Shown: positions 16,098-25,114 of the stretch, in pieces
How the letters are laid out: every line of letters begins with the position of its first letter
Position numbering within the stretch: position 1 is the stretch's first letter
Assembly (NCBI RefSeq): GCF_016786355.1
Contig: NZ_JADWYX010000074.1
Coordinates: 1 to 45,610 of the forward strand
Reading direction: 5' to 3'
Source of the DNA: Frankia sp. AgB1.9
Lineage (GTDB): Bacteria > Actinomycetota > Actinomycetes > Frankiales > Frankiaceae
Length of the DNA: 45,610 nt
Made by a program: the position numbers and the translations under genes
The notes under the pieces: model-generated
Told to the model about the DNA's origin: nothing
Seen by the model: the letters and a program-made list of their open reading frames with translations, nothing else
Databases searched by the model: none

Positions 16098-16913
16098 TCA
16101 GGGGCGGCGGCCGCCGGGCGGTCGAGTGGCCGGCGGGCGGCGGCGGACCGTGCGGGACGGGATCCTCGGCCGGTTCTGGTCGATGCCGGCGGCCAGCGCG
16201 GCACCGACGATCCCCGCGTCGTTGCGCAGCTGCGCCGGGACGACCTTGGTGCGCACCGTCAGCAGGTCGAGGAACTTGTCGGCCCGCTTGCTCACCCCGC
16301 CGCCGATGATGATCAGATCGGGCCACAGCAGCGCCTCGACGGTGTTGAGGTACTTGCTGACGCGCTTGGCCCAGTGCTCCCAGCTCAGGTCCTCGCGCTC
16401 CCTGGCCGCCTCGGAGGCCTTGGTCTCGGCGTCGTGGCCGCCGATCTCCAGGTGCCCCAGCTCGGTGTTCGGGATGAGCTGCCCGTGCAGGAACAGCGCT
16501 GTGCCGATGCCGGTGCCGAAGGTGGTCATCACCACGAGCCCTGGCACGTCCCGCCCGGCGCCGAAGGCCATCTCGGCCACACCGGCGGCGTCCGCGTCGT
16601 TGATGACGACGATCTCCCGCCCGCCGAGTGGCTCGGCCAGCGTCGCGGCGACGTCGGTGCCGACCCAGCCCTTGGCGACGTTGGCCGCGGTCTGCGCGAC
16701 CCCGCCCTGGATCACCGCGGGAAAGGTCACCCCGATCGGGCCCTGCCAGCCGAACTCGCCGACGATCTCGGCGACCACCGCGGCGACGGCCGCGGGCTCC
16801 GCCGGGCTCGGGGTGGCCATCCGGACTCTGGGCGCGGCCAGCGTGCCGTCGTCGATCTCCACCGGTGCGCCCTTGATGCCGGACCCGCCGATGTCGACCC
16901 CGAAGACGCGCAT
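16098..16913 (-). CDS. ppgK: Polyphosphate glucokinase (ROK family)
   Basis: Phosphorylates glucose to glucose 6-phosphate using polyphosphate (and ATP) in actinobacteria. 271 residues. The phosphate-binding loop VFGVDIGGSGIKG is at the N-terminus, the catalytic Asp is in VVINDADAAGVAE, and FGTGIGTALFLHGQLIPNTELGHLEIGG is the ROK signature without the zinc cysteines of other ROK kinases, which is characteristic of PpgK. LIIIGGGVSKRADKFL follows near the end. The last 20 residues are an Arg/Pro-rich extension. ATG 16913 has GGAGGGAG upstream; longer frames lack protein features. Divergent from moaA. Confidence 0.93.
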   Translation of the reverse strand: MRVFGVDIGGSGIKGAPVEIDDGTLAAPRVRMATPSPAEPAAVAAVVAEIVGEFGWQGPIGVTFPAVIQGGVAQTAANVAKGWVGTDVAATLAEPLGGREIVVINDADAAGVAEMAFGAGRDVPGLVVMTTFGTGIGTALFLHGQLIPNTELGHLEIGGHDAETKASEAAREREDLSWEHWAKRVSKYLNTVEALLWPDLIIIGGGVSKRADKFLDLLTVRTKVVPAQLRNDAGIVGAALAAGIDQNRPRIPSRTVRRRPPATRPPGGRRP

Positions 16914-17164
16914 CCCACTCCCTCCAACGCCGGCTGCTCGCCGGTGACGTCGTCGACCGACTACCCGGGAAGGCCAGCCACCCGGGATGTCCCGGCGCCG
17001 CCGTAGTGTCCCAGGCCCGTCAACGAGATCGCGACCGACCGGCGACAACCCGGTTCGCTCCGTCACTGGCGCCGCCAGAGCCGGCCGGGTGGCTCGGCTC
17101 CCGGCCTGTCCGCCCTCGCCCGCGTCCTAGCCGCCTGTTCAGCCGTACCCATACCCTGTCAGGT

Positions 17165-18151
17165 GTGCGCCTCATCGACACCTTCGGGCGGGCGGCCACG
17201 GACCTGCGAGTGTCCCTGACCGACCGGTGCACGCTGCGTTGCACGTACTGCATGCCGGCCGAAGGGGTGCCGTGGCTGCCGGGCACGGACATCCTCACCG
17301 ACGACGAGGTGGTCCGGCTCGTTCGGATCGCCGTGGAGCGGCTCGGTGTCACGGAGGTCCGGCTGACCGGCGGTGAGCCGACGCTGCGCCCCGGCCTCGT
17401 CGAGCTGGTCGGCCGGCTGGCCGCGCTGCGGCCTCGGCCGGAGCTCTCGCTGACCACCAACGGCCTGACCCTGGCCCGCTCGGCCGGCGCGCTGCGCGCG
17501 GCCGGTCTCGACCGGGTGAATGTCTCGCTGGACACGACCGATCCCGCTCGGTTCCGTGAGATCACCCGCCGGGACCGCTGGTCTGACGTCGTCGCCGGCC
17601 TCGCCGCCGCGGCCTCGGCCGGGCTGCGGCCGGTGAAGGTGAACGCGGTGCTGACCCGCGGCGTCAACGAGGACGAGGCGCCAACGCTGCTGCGCTGGTG
17701 CCTGGAGCGGGGCTACGAGCCGCGCTTCATCGAACAGATGCCGCTGGACGCGCAGCACGGCTGGGACCGTGCGTCGATGGTCACCGCCGCCGAGATCCTC
17801 GCGGCGCTGCGCGCCGAGTTCGCGCTGACCGCGGTGGGCGGCCGCGGCTCCGCGCCGGCCGAGCTGTTCCACGTCGACGGCGGGCCGGCGACGGTGGGGG
17901 TGATCGGGTCGGTGACGGCGCCGTTCTGCGCCGCCTGCGACCGGGTCCGGCTGACCGCCGACGGGCACGTGCGCAACTGCCTGTTCGCCCGCGAGGAGGG
18001 CGATCTGCGCTCCCCGTTGCGCTCCGGCGAGACTGACGACGACCTGGCGGAGCGCTGGCGGCAGGCGGTCTGGATCAAGCGTCCCGGCCATGGCATCGGC
18101 GAGCCGTCGTTCCAGCAGCCGGACCGGCCGATGTCCGCCATCGGTGGCTAG
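17165..18151 (+). CDS. moaA: GTP 3',8-cyclase MoaA
   Basis: Radical SAM enzyme of the first step of molybdenum cofactor synthesis (GTP to 3',8-cyclo-GTP). 328 residues. The first cluster motif is CTLRCTYC (CxxxCxxC) near residue 20-27, followed by LTGGEPTLRPG (SAM contact). The second [4Fe-4S] cluster motif CAACDRVRLTADGHVRNCLF is near residue 260, and the C-terminal Gly-Gly (SAIGG) needed for activity is present. GTG 17165 gives VRLIDTFGRAATDLRVSLTDRC, the standard MoaA start; the frame is open further upstream but not family-like. The DUF6457 gene follows after 39 bases, probably in the same transcript. Confidence 0.96.
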   Translation: MRLIDTFGRAATDLRVSLTDRCTLRCTYCMPAEGVPWLPGTDILTDDEVVRLVRIAVERLGVTEVRLTGGEPTLRPGLVELVGRLAALRPRPELSLTTNGLTLARSAGALRAAGLDRVNVSLDTTDPARFREITRRDRWSDVVAGLAAAASAGLRPVKVNAVLTRGVNEDEAPTLLRWCLERGYEPRFIEQMPLDAQHGWDRASMVTAAEILAALRAEFALTAVGGRGSAPAELFHVDGGPATVGVIGSVTAPFCAACDRVRLTADGHVRNCLFAREEGDLRSPLRSGETDDDLAERWRQAVWIKRPGHGIGEPSFQQPDRPMSAIGG

Positions 18152-18190
18152 CGAGGGCCCGCGATCGATGGCTAGAGAAGGCGAGAACCG

Positions 18191-18445
18191 GTGGGCGCAC
18201 TGGAGGACTGGGTGGCCCGCGCAGGCGACGCCCTGGGCCTGGACCCGGCAGCGGTCGACGTCGCGCAGCTGCTCGACCTGACCCGCGAGGTGGCGCACGG
18301 GGTGGCCCGACCCGCCGCTCCGCTGACCGCGTTCCTCGTCGGCCTTGCCGCGGGCCAGGCCGGCGGCGGCCCGGCGGCGGTGGCCGACGCGGTCGCGACG
18401 GTCCGGGCCGCGCTCGCGGAGGGGCTCCCCGACGGGGCTTCCTGA
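18191..18445 (+). CDS. DUF6457 small protein downstream of moaA
   Basis: 84 residues: EDWVARAGDALGLDPAAVDVAQLLDLTREVAHGVARPAAPLTAFLVGLAAGQAGG is divided by the family into a short helical head, LLDLTREVAHGVARP and LTAFLVGLAAG. These match the DUF6457 family, which is found beside or fused to molybdenum-cofactor genes such as mobA in actinobacteria. Function is unknown; context argues for a molybdenum-cofactor role. GTG 18191 follows GAGAAGG. It is all alpha-helical in appearance, with no membrane segment of clear length. Confidence 0.8.
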   Translation: MGALEDWVARAGDALGLDPAAVDVAQLLDLTREVAHGVARPAAPLTAFLVGLAAGQAGGGPAAVADAVATVRAALAEGLPDGAS

Positions 18446-18490
18446 CGGGTTGACCGCCGTGGCCGTCGTCGAGGATCCGCTGCGGCGTCC

Positions 18491-19663
18491 CTACGGCATC
18501 CGGAAGCTGCCGGTGTCGTCCAGGTAGCCACGCATGTCGAGGGCCATGGTGTGCATCATGTCCTCGTTCGGCTCCGGCTCGGGTTCACCGTCGTCGTCCC
18601 AGTCAGGCCGCCGCCAGCCCCGCCAGCGCCTGGTCTCGGCGCCCGAGTCGTCGACGTCCGCCTCATGGTCGTCGCCGTCGTACTCGTTGTACTCGTCGAA
18701 TTCGTCGTACTCGGCCTGGCGAGGCGGGGCCGGGTAGCCCGATCGCTGGTCGTGGTGCTCGTCGGCCGGGCCGCGCTGGTAGGCGCCGGGCCGCTCGCCG
18801 CCGGCGTACGTCTCGTCGACGTATCCCGCCTCGCCGTATCGCGGCGCTCCGGGCCCGGTCCCGCCGGCCGGTGTGCCGCCGGGCCCCGTGCCGGCGTAGC
18901 GCTCGTCGGCTGGGTCCCGCCGGTGGCGGGCCGCCGGCCGGGCCACGTCCGGCACTGCCGGGTAGCGGTCGTCCGGGTAGCCGGGCCGTGGCTCGCCGGC
19001 CGGCCGGGCGGCCTCGCGGGGGAACGCGCGGCCCTGGTCGTCGCTGTGGCCGCGGGCGGCGGCGCGGCGCGGATCGACGCGGCGCGGATCGTCGTAGGCG
19101 GGGTCGCCGTCGAAGCCCGGCGGGGGAGTGGCCCGCCGGGGCTGGGGAGCCTGCTCGTCGCGGCGGCCGCGGGCGTCGTCCCGGCCGTACCGGTCGTCGT
19201 CCGGCCGGTACCGACCAGGCGGGGGCGTCGATCGCCGGACCGCGGTGGTGGGCCGCTCGGCTTCCTGGTCGTAGGGCGGCCGGTCGCCGTGACGGCTGGC
19301 GGTGGCGGGCCGGCGGGCGGGCGCCGTGCGGGACGGTGGAACCGCGCGGGAGGTCGCGGTCGTGGCCTGGCCGTCCCTGGTCGGGCGACGGGCGGACGTG
19401 CCGGCGGCCTTGGCCGCGGCGGGCACCGGCACGGCCCGCCGGACGATCAGGGCGAGCACCGCGATGAGCGGGACCGCGACCAGCGCCGACAACGGCCGCC
19501 AGAGGGTGAGCCCGACGAGGGCGAACACCGCGGCCACCGCGACGATGCCGAAGAGGTGCCGTGGGCCGCCGTCGCGGGAGGAACGCCCCGGGGTGCCCGG
19601 CAGGTCGTCGCCGGGAACGGCCCGGTACGCGCCGTCGTGCCCGGCTGCCCGCGTACGCGCCAT
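18491..19663 (-). CDS. Membrane-anchored protein with a long charged disordered tail
   Basis: 390 residues, no recognised family. Two adjacent hydrophobic segments (about 36-52 LFGIVAVAAVFALVGLTL and 55-72 LSALVAVPLIAVLALIVR) form a hairpin anchor. A 300-residue hydrophilic tail follows, rich in Arg, Asp, Pro, Gly and Tyr, with DPRR repeats and an acidic cluster DEFDEYNEYDGDDHEADVDD near the end. The last 40 residues (PNEDMMHTMALDMRGYLDDTGSFRMP) look conserved and ordered. ATG 19663 (MARTRAAGHDG) is the most plausible start; an earlier frame exists but is not protein-like. Codon bias supports it as a real gene. Confidence 0.75.
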   Translation of the reverse strand: MARTRAAGHDGAYRAVPGDDLPGTPGRSSRDGGPRHLFGIVAVAAVFALVGLTLWRPLSALVAVPLIAVLALIVRRAVPVPAAAKAAGTSARRPTRDGQATTATSRAVPPSRTAPARRPATASRHGDRPPYDQEAERPTTAVRRSTPPPGRYRPDDDRYGRDDARGRRDEQAPQPRRATPPPGFDGDPAYDDPRRVDPRRAAARGHSDDQGRAFPREAARPAGEPRPGYPDDRYPAVPDVARPAARHRRDPADERYAGTGPGGTPAGGTGPGAPRYGEAGYVDETYAGGERPGAYQRGPADEHHDQRSGYPAPPRQAEYDEFDEYNEYDGDDHEADVDDSGAETRRWRGWRRPDWDDDGEPEPEPNEDMMHTMALDMRGYLDDTGSFRMP

Positions 19664-19821
19664 GCGGACCAGTGTGCCTGACCCGTCCAGCCCCGGGAGG
19701 GAACTGGCCGAGAGAGCCGGGTGTGGCCGTGATGTCCGGGCGGCGTCGGCAGGATGGCGCGTCGCTGTGTCCCCGGCGGGATCGATGTGATCTGCTCCGA
19801 GCGGGAGATCTCCGGACGGCG

Positions 19822-19849
19822 GGACCGGATCCGTCGAGTGATCCGGTCC
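19822..19849. promoter_or_regulatory. Inverted repeat in a divergent intergenic region
   Basis: GGACCGGATC and GATCCGGTCC, perfect 10-bp arms with an 8-nt spacer, lie in the 458-bp region (19664-20121) between the disordered membrane protein and the lipoprotein gene. The position suits an operator (inference). The rest of the region is gene-free; an AT-richer patch at 20040-20070 (CTTTAATGTTGTG) may hold the lipoprotein promoter. Confidence 0.45.
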
Positions 19850-20121
19850 GAACGCTCTCGTCGCCGTGCGCGGGCGTGTCCCGCTGCGTCTCCCAGTGGC
19901 CTCCGGAGACGTCCAGTGGCGGCACGGTAGGCGGCGTCGCAGGGTGGTGCCGAGAGGTGGTGACGGTGCGTGCGCAGATGGCGCGCGCAGGGTGGACGGA
20001 ATCACATCTGGTCGGCAGGATGCGGCACGGCGGCCAGTAGCTTTAATGTTGTGTGAAGACGTAGTTTGACCATGGCTCGGTGCCGCACCATGGATTCGGC
20101 CTCATATTGGGGAGGTTTGCC

Positions 20122-20853
20122 GTGGTCGCGCGAGCAGCCGATCGGCGTCGCCGGTCGTGGTCCGTCCTCAGGGCCGCAGTAGCAGGCGCCGTCGTGGGCG
20201 TCCTTGTGCTTACTTCCGCGTGTAGTTCCGCGAGTAACAAATACGTTACAAACAAGGCCGCCGGCGTGTACGTGAAGGTGCCCGACGGCTGGAGCCACGT
20301 GCAGATCCAGGACCCACAGCTGCTGGGCATCGACGCCCGCCAGATGAGTCCGGACATGTACGTCGCGCTCAGCCAGCGCGAGTGGATGACGAAGCTCGAC
20401 GCGTCCGGGAGTACCCAGCCGACCTCGGCCCTGGCCCCGGACTCCCAGCAGCCGAACGGATTCCTGCAGGTTCGCCAGCTCCTGCCGGAAGAGGCCAAGA
20501 CGATTTCCACCGACAGCCTGCGCAACCTGCTCGTCTCGGTCGACGACGCACAGGCCGCGCAGGACGCGGCCATCAAGCAGGACCCGATCGGCGCCCGGCT
20601 GCACCCGGCTTTCCTGCTCCTGGCCGACGAGACCGTCAAGAAGGCCGATGGCGTGCACGGCGTGCATCTCATCTACCAGCTCTCGACCTCGGCTGGCCTC
20701 GCGGAGATCGACCAGACCAGCCTGCTGGACCAGAACCAGACCGTGCTCTACCAGCTCGTGATCACCTGCACCGCGCTCTGCTACGCGCAGAACAGCCCGG
20801 CGGTGGACAAGGTTCTGAGCTCCTTCACGATCAAGCCGACGTCGACGAGCTGA
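20122..20853 (+). CDS. Secreted lipoprotein of unknown function
   Basis: 243 residues. An Arg-rich start (RAADRRRR), a hydrophobic stretch and the lipobox LTSAC with lipid-bearing Cys34 mark an exported lipoprotein. The mature part has YVKVPDGWSHVQI and later FLQVRQLLPEEAKTI and YQLVITCTALCY, suggesting a compact beta-rich domain with a possible Cys pair near the end. GTG 20122 is chosen because GGGGAGG lies six bases before it; a longer frame from 20080 would bury that SD. The FtsH-like protease gene starts 82 bases downstream on the same strand, so the two are probably co-expressed. Confidence 0.82.
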   Translation: MVARAADRRRRSWSVLRAAVAGAVVGVLVLTSACSSASNKYVTNKAAGVYVKVPDGWSHVQIQDPQLLGIDARQMSPDMYVALSQREWMTKLDASGSTQPTSALAPDSQQPNGFLQVRQLLPEEAKTISTDSLRNLLVSVDDAQAAQDAAIKQDPIGARLHPAFLLLADETVKKADGVHGVHLIYQLSTSAGLAEIDQTSLLDQNQTVLYQLVITCTALCYAQNSPAVDKVLSSFTIKPTSTS

Positions 20854-20935
20854 CGGCGCGGGCCCCACGCGACCGCACGCAGACGCGACAACCCATCGAC
20901 GAGACCGACGAACCGACGGACTGAGGGCGATAGTC

Positions 20936-23449
20936 ATGGACCAGACCGACCCGCCGACGCCGGACGTCCTCGCCACCACCGGGGCGAACGGCACGTCCCC
21001 GGCGCCGGATGGCGACGGGGGCGCGGCAACCGCGACACCGGGCCCGAGGCGCAAGAAGGTCTCGCTCTGGGACCGGGGGAAGTTCCTGCTTCTGCTGCTC
21101 GGTCTGTTCGTGTTCGTGGTCGCCGCGCAGGTCTCCGGGAACCCGCTGATGTCCTGGGGCGACGCGCTGAGCATCGAGGCCCGGTCCAGCTGGTGGCTGT
21201 TGGCCCTGGCCGGGGTCGAGGTCGTCCGTCAGGTGCACATGTACATCGGCGAGCGTTCCTCGCCGTACTACGTGTTCTGGACCGACGGGGTGTTCGGCCG
21301 GGCCGAGCGCCGGATGCTGCGCTTCAACGACTGGAACCGCTACCGCCTGAGCCGCGCGGCCAAGTGGGTCGTGACGCTGGTCGTGGCGCTCTTCATCTAC
21401 GCGAAGCTCGAACACGTCTCGCTGTTCGACGCCGTCGTCAAGGTGCCCGACGCGATCTGGGGCGCCATCCCGATGCTGTTCCAGATCGTGCTGTTGCTGC
21501 TGCTCGTGGTCGGGCAGTTCGCCGCGATCTTCTGGTTCATGTCGAAGGGTGGCGTCGAGGTCTACTACCCCGACGACGTCAAGACCCGGTTCGCCGACGT
21601 CTGGGGGCAGGACCACGTCGTCTCCCGGGTCCGGGAGAACGTCTTCTACCTGGAGCACCCAGAGGAGATCGAGAGCAAGGGTGGGTACGTTCCCGGCGGC
21701 ATCCTGCTGTGGGGACCGCCCGGAACCGGCAAGACCCTGCTCGCCGAGGCGGTCGCCGGCGAGACCGGCAAGCCCTACGTCTTCATCGACCCGGGCGCCT
21801 TCCAGGCGATGTTCATGGGTGTGGGCATTCTGAAGGTGAAGTCGCTGTTCCGCCGGCTGCGCAAGCTCTCCTTGCGCTACGGCGGCGTTATCGCCTTCTT
21901 CGACGAGGCGGACAGCCTGGGTAACCGCGGCCAGCTCGCCCAGGGCTTCAACCGCAGCGCCGAGCCGACGCTCTCCCGCAAGGCGACCGTCCTGGGCGCA
22001 CAGGGCTGGCGCGCGCCGTCGTACGCCGACGGGCTGGACGACCACGCGGGCTGCAACGGTGTCCATTACCTGAGCACCCGGGCGCAGTCGGAGCTCTACG
22101 GGCAGCGTGCCTCGGCGGCCAGCGGTCTTGGCTTCGGAGCCGACGGCTCGATCGCGCGCCGAGGTGGCGTCGACCGGGCCGTCATGCCGATGGGTGGGAT
22201 GGGCGGCGGCGACATGGGCACGCTGCAGGCCCTGCTCGCCGAGATGTCCGGCCTGAAGAAGCCGCGCGGCTTCCTCAACCGGGTGGTGCGGCGCACGCTC
22301 GGGATGAAGCCGAAGCCTCCGCCGAAGTACCGCATCCTGATCATGATGGCCACCAACATGCCGAACTCGCTGGACGAGGCGCTGTTGCGACCGGGCCGCA
22401 TCGACCGTCAGTACGAGGTGGGCTACCCGAGCAAGGAAGGCCGGGTCAAGACCTACAAGGGCTACCTCGCGAAGGTCCGGCACGAGCTCACCGAGGACCA
22501 GATCGACCGGCTCGCGATCATGAGCCCGCAGGCCACCGGCGCGACCATCAAGGACACCGTCAACGAGGCGCTCACCCAGGCCATCAAGGACGGCCGCGAC
22601 ATGATCACCTGGCCGGACGTCCTGCGCGCCCGGGTGGTCAAGGAGCACGGGCTGCCTGACGACCACGAGTACATCGAGCGGGAGCGGCACAGCGTCGCCC
22701 TGCACGAGGCGTGCCACGCGGTGGCCGCGTACCGGCTGCGTCGCGGCACGGCGATCGACATCGCGACGATCGAGCGGCGCGGCGGCGTGGGCGGCTTCGT
22801 CGCCTGGGTCCAGCTCGAGGACTCGATGTTCGAATGGCGGTCCGAGATCGAGGCGCACGTGATGGTCGCGCTCGCCTCGCTCGCCGGCGAACGGATGTTC
22901 TTCGACGGAGACAACACCCGCGGCGTCGGCAACGACCTGCAGACGGCCACCCGGCTGGTCGCGGAGAACATCATCGGCGCGGCCATGGGCGACACGATCA
23001 CGAACTGGGGCTGGATGTCCGGCGTCGGCCTCGGCACCGGCTCCATCGACGCCGACCGGCCGCTGGGCCGGCAGGTCGAGGCCAAGCTGCGGGAGCTCTA
23101 CGAGCGCACCGAGGATCTGCTCAGCGCCAACCGGCGTGAGGTGCTGGCCCTGACCCACGCGCTGGAGACGCACAAGACCATCACCGGCGAGGACGTCGAA
23201 GCGATCATGGAGGGGACCGTCGGCCCGACCGTCGACGGCCGGCGCTACCACGAGGACGAGTTCCTCGAGATCGCCGAGGAGTACCACACCAGCGCCCTGG
23301 CGGCGCACCGCGGCGGGGTCGAGGACCAGGTGGCGCTCCCCGAGTTGGACCGGGTCGCCGCCAAGGCCTCGGCCAAGGCGCCGAGCCCGACGGCCAGCCC
23401 GTCCCAGACCGCGTCGTCCGCCCAGGCCACGGCGGCCGAGCCCGAGTAG
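20936..23449 (+). CDS. FtsH-like membrane AAA+ zinc metalloprotease with an insert in the AAA domain
   Basis: 837 residues, related to FtsH but divergent. An N-terminal region with hydrophobic segments (KFLLLLLGLFVFVVAAQ at about 45; further ones near 150 and 180) anchors it. The AAA+ module follows: Walker A GPPGTGKT (260-267), pore-like MFMGVG, Walker B VIAFFDEADS, and the second region of homology with MMATNMPNSLDEALLRPGRIDRQ. Between Walker B and that region sits about 85 extra residues (GFNRSAEPTLSRKATVLGAQ onward, with a Gly/Met stretch MGGMGGGDMG) absent from FtsH. The M41 peptidase has HEACH (590-594) and a third zinc ligand in NDLQTAT (D667), so catalysis looks intact. A Pro/Ala/Ser tail ends it. 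Classical FtsH is presumably encoded elsewhere. Confidence 0.88.
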   Translation: MDQTDPPTPDVLATTGANGTSPAPDGDGGAATATPGPRRKKVSLWDRGKFLLLLLGLFVFVVAAQVSGNPLMSWGDALSIEARSSWWLLALAGVEVVRQVHMYIGERSSPYYVFWTDGVFGRAERRMLRFNDWNRYRLSRAAKWVVTLVVALFIYAKLEHVSLFDAVVKVPDAIWGAIPMLFQIVLLLLLVVGQFAAIFWFMSKGGVEVYYPDDVKTRFADVWGQDHVVSRVRENVFYLEHPEEIESKGGYVPGGILLWGPPGTGKTLLAEAVAGETGKPYVFIDPGAFQAMFMGVGILKVKSLFRRLRKLSLRYGGVIAFFDEADSLGNRGQLAQGFNRSAEPTLSRKATVLGAQGWRAPSYADGLDDHAGCNGVHYLSTRAQSELYGQRASAASGLGFGADGSIARRGGVDRAVMPMGGMGGGDMGTLQALLAEMSGLKKPRGFLNRVVRRTLGMKPKPPPKYRILIMMATNMPNSLDEALLRPGRIDRQYEVGYPSKEGRVKTYKGYLAKVRHELTEDQIDRLAIMSPQATGATIKDTVNEALTQAIKDGRDMITWPDVLRARVVKEHGLPDDHEYIERERHSVALHEACHAVAAYRLRRGTAIDIATIERRGGVGGFVAWVQLEDSMFEWRSEIEAHVMVALASLAGERMFFDGDNTRGVGNDLQTATRLVAENIIGAAMGDTITNWGWMSGVGLGTGSIDADRPLGRQVEAKLRELYERTEDLLSANRREVLALTHALETHKTITGEDVEAIMEGTVGPTVDGRRYHEDEFLEIAEEYHTSALAAHRGGVEDQVALPELDRVAAKASAKAPSPTASPSQTASSAQATAAEPE

Positions 23450-23483
23450 CGGTCCGTCGCCCGAGCGCCCGTCCAGCGAGAAC

Positions 23484-23524
23484 AGCGCGGCCCCCGACCA
23501 GTCCGACTGGTCGGGGGCCGCGCT
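23484..23524. terminator. Bidirectional stem-loop between convergent genes
   Basis: A perfect 19-bp stem (AGCGCGGCCCCCGACCAGT, 23484-23502, with its complement 23506-23524) and a 3-nt CCG loop lie between the FtsH-like and MFS genes. No U-tract. It can serve both strands. Confidence 0.85.
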
Positions 23525-23557
23525 CGCTGTTGGATGAGGTTCGTGGGTGCCGGCCGC

Positions 23558-25021
23558 TCAGCTCGAGCTGGGCGTCGGCCGGGCCGCCGCCGACACCGAA
23601 CGGGCGGCGTCGGCGCGGCGCAGCGACGCCAGGCCGATCACCGCGGAGACCAGCGCGGCCACGCCGGCCAGTACCAGTCCCGCCCGTGCTCCCAGAGCCT
23701 CCGCGACGGTGCCGGCGATCGGGCCGCCGACCGGCGTGGTGCCGATGAAGGCGATCGACCACAGCGCCATCACCCGGCCGCGCATCCTGGGCTCCGACGA
23801 CAGCTGCACGGTCGCGTTGCCCGTCGAGATGAAGGCGACGCTGGCGGCACCGGTCAGGACCAGCGCGGCGACCACCAGCGGCAACGACGGAGCCGCGGCC
23901 GTGGCGAGGATCAGCACCCCGAACACGGCGGCGATGACGACGAGGCTGCGTACGCCGGTCAGGCGCCGCCGCGCCACCAGCAGGCCGCCGACGACCGCGC
24001 CCGCGCCCATCGCGCCGGTCAGCAGGCTGTAGGTCGCCGCCGTGCCGTGGAACGTCTCCCGGGCGATCAGCGGCAGCGTGACCTGGAACTCGTAGGCCAG
24101 CGTGCCGGTGATCACCATCATCATCAGCGGGATCCGGATGCCCGCGGTGCGGACCGCGTAGTGGAAGCCCTCCCGGATCTGGCCCGGGGCCTTCGTGACG
24201 CGGGGCTTCGGCCGCAGCGCCGCGCGGTCGAGCCGGATCAGGGCGACGATCACCGCGGCGAACGACAGCGCATTGAGCAGGAAACACGTTCCGGTACCGA
24301 TGAGAGTGATGAGCAGGCCGGCGATCGCCGGGCCGACCACCCGGGCCGCGTTCATCGTGACCGAGTTCAGGGTGACGGCGTTGGGCAGCGTCTCCGGGCC
24401 GACCATCTCCTGGACGAAGCTCTGCCTGGCCGGGTTGTCGGCGGCCTGGGTCAGGCCGAGCAGGGCGGCGAAGACGACGACCATCCACAGCGCCACGACG
24501 TGGGTGATCACGAGAACGCCGAGGACGGCGGCCAGCGTGGCCTGCAGCGACGCCGTCGTGATCAGCAGCGCGCGGGTGTTGGCGCGGTCGGCCACCAGCC
24601 CGCCATAGGCGCCGACCAGCAGGACCGGCAGGAACTGCGCGGCGGTGACGACGCCGAGCATCGTGCCGGACGCGCCGAGGGAGAGCACCAGCCAGCCGAG
24701 CGCGATCGTCTGCATCCAGGTGCCGCACATCGAGATGATCTGGCCGGTTATGAACCGCCGGTAGTTCGGCACCCGGAGCGCGGCGAACGTCCCACCGGCC
24801 GGGCGGCCGGTCCCCGGCGATCCGGTCGGGGCGACGCTCGTTGCCGGCGTTCCCGCCGAGTGGCTCGCCGTCGTGTCGGTGCCCGGATTGGTGGCGACTG
24901 GGTGAGGAGCGCTGGCCGCGGGTGGCTGCCTGGTGGGCGGACCGACGGTTCGCTCGTCCGTGCCGCCCGCGACCGTCGCCTCGCGGTCTGTCTCGAAGTC
25001 CGTTTCCAACTCCCGCAACAC
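23558..25021 (-). CDS. MFS transporter (EntS/MFS_3-type exporter)
   Basis: 487 residues. A hydrophilic Thr/Pro/Ala-rich N-terminus of about 80 residues precedes a 12-helix MFS core beginning FAALRVPNYRRFITGQIISMCGTWMQTIALGWLVL, here quoted in two parts: FAALRVPNYRRFITGQ and ISMCGTWMQTIALGW. Loop motifs GLVADRANTRALL (after TM2) and DNPARQSFVQEMVGPE (before the middle helices) are typical of the MFS_3 group, which includes enterobactin exporter EntS and many drug efflux proteins. The substrate cannot be told. Start ATG 25021 (MLRELETDFETD). It converges on the FtsH-like gene across a strong stem-loop. Confidence 0.87.
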   Translation of the reverse strand: MLRELETDFETDREATVAGGTDERTVGPPTRQPPAASAPHPVATNPGTDTTASHSAGTPATSVAPTGSPGTGRPAGGTFAALRVPNYRRFITGQIISMCGTWMQTIALGWLVLSLGASGTMLGVVTAAQFLPVLLVGAYGGLVADRANTRALLITTASLQATLAAVLGVLVITHVVALWMVVVFAALLGLTQAADNPARQSFVQEMVGPETLPNAVTLNSVTMNAARVVGPAIAGLLITLIGTGTCFLLNALSFAAVIVALIRLDRAALRPKPRVTKAPGQIREGFHYAVRTAGIRIPLMMMVITGTLAYEFQVTLPLIARETFHGTAATYSLLTGAMGAGAVVGGLLVARRRLTGVRSLVVIAAVFGVLILATAAAPSLPLVVAALVLTGAASVAFISTGNATVQLSSEPRMRGRVMALWSIAFIGTTPVGGPIAGTVAEALGARAGLVLAGVAALVSAVIGLASLRRADAARSVSAAARPTPSSS

Positions 25022-25114
25022 CCGTCACGCACCTCCGACGGGTGCAACCTCTCCGCCAAGGTCGTTATTTCACATCAGGTAACTATCTGGCCAGGTGACC
25101 GGTTGCCGCGGTCC

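Noticed and set aside
16914..17164. Molybdenum-cofactor riboswitch upstream of moaA
   Set aside because: I could not see the conserved Moco motif in this 251-base gap, and moaA appears to have a very short leader.
20831..23308. 825-codon minus-strand open frame opposite the FtsH-like gene
   Set aside because: It is antisense to an unmistakable AAA/M41 protease and reads as Asp/Val/Arg/His-rich sequence typical of the complement of GC-rich coding DNA.
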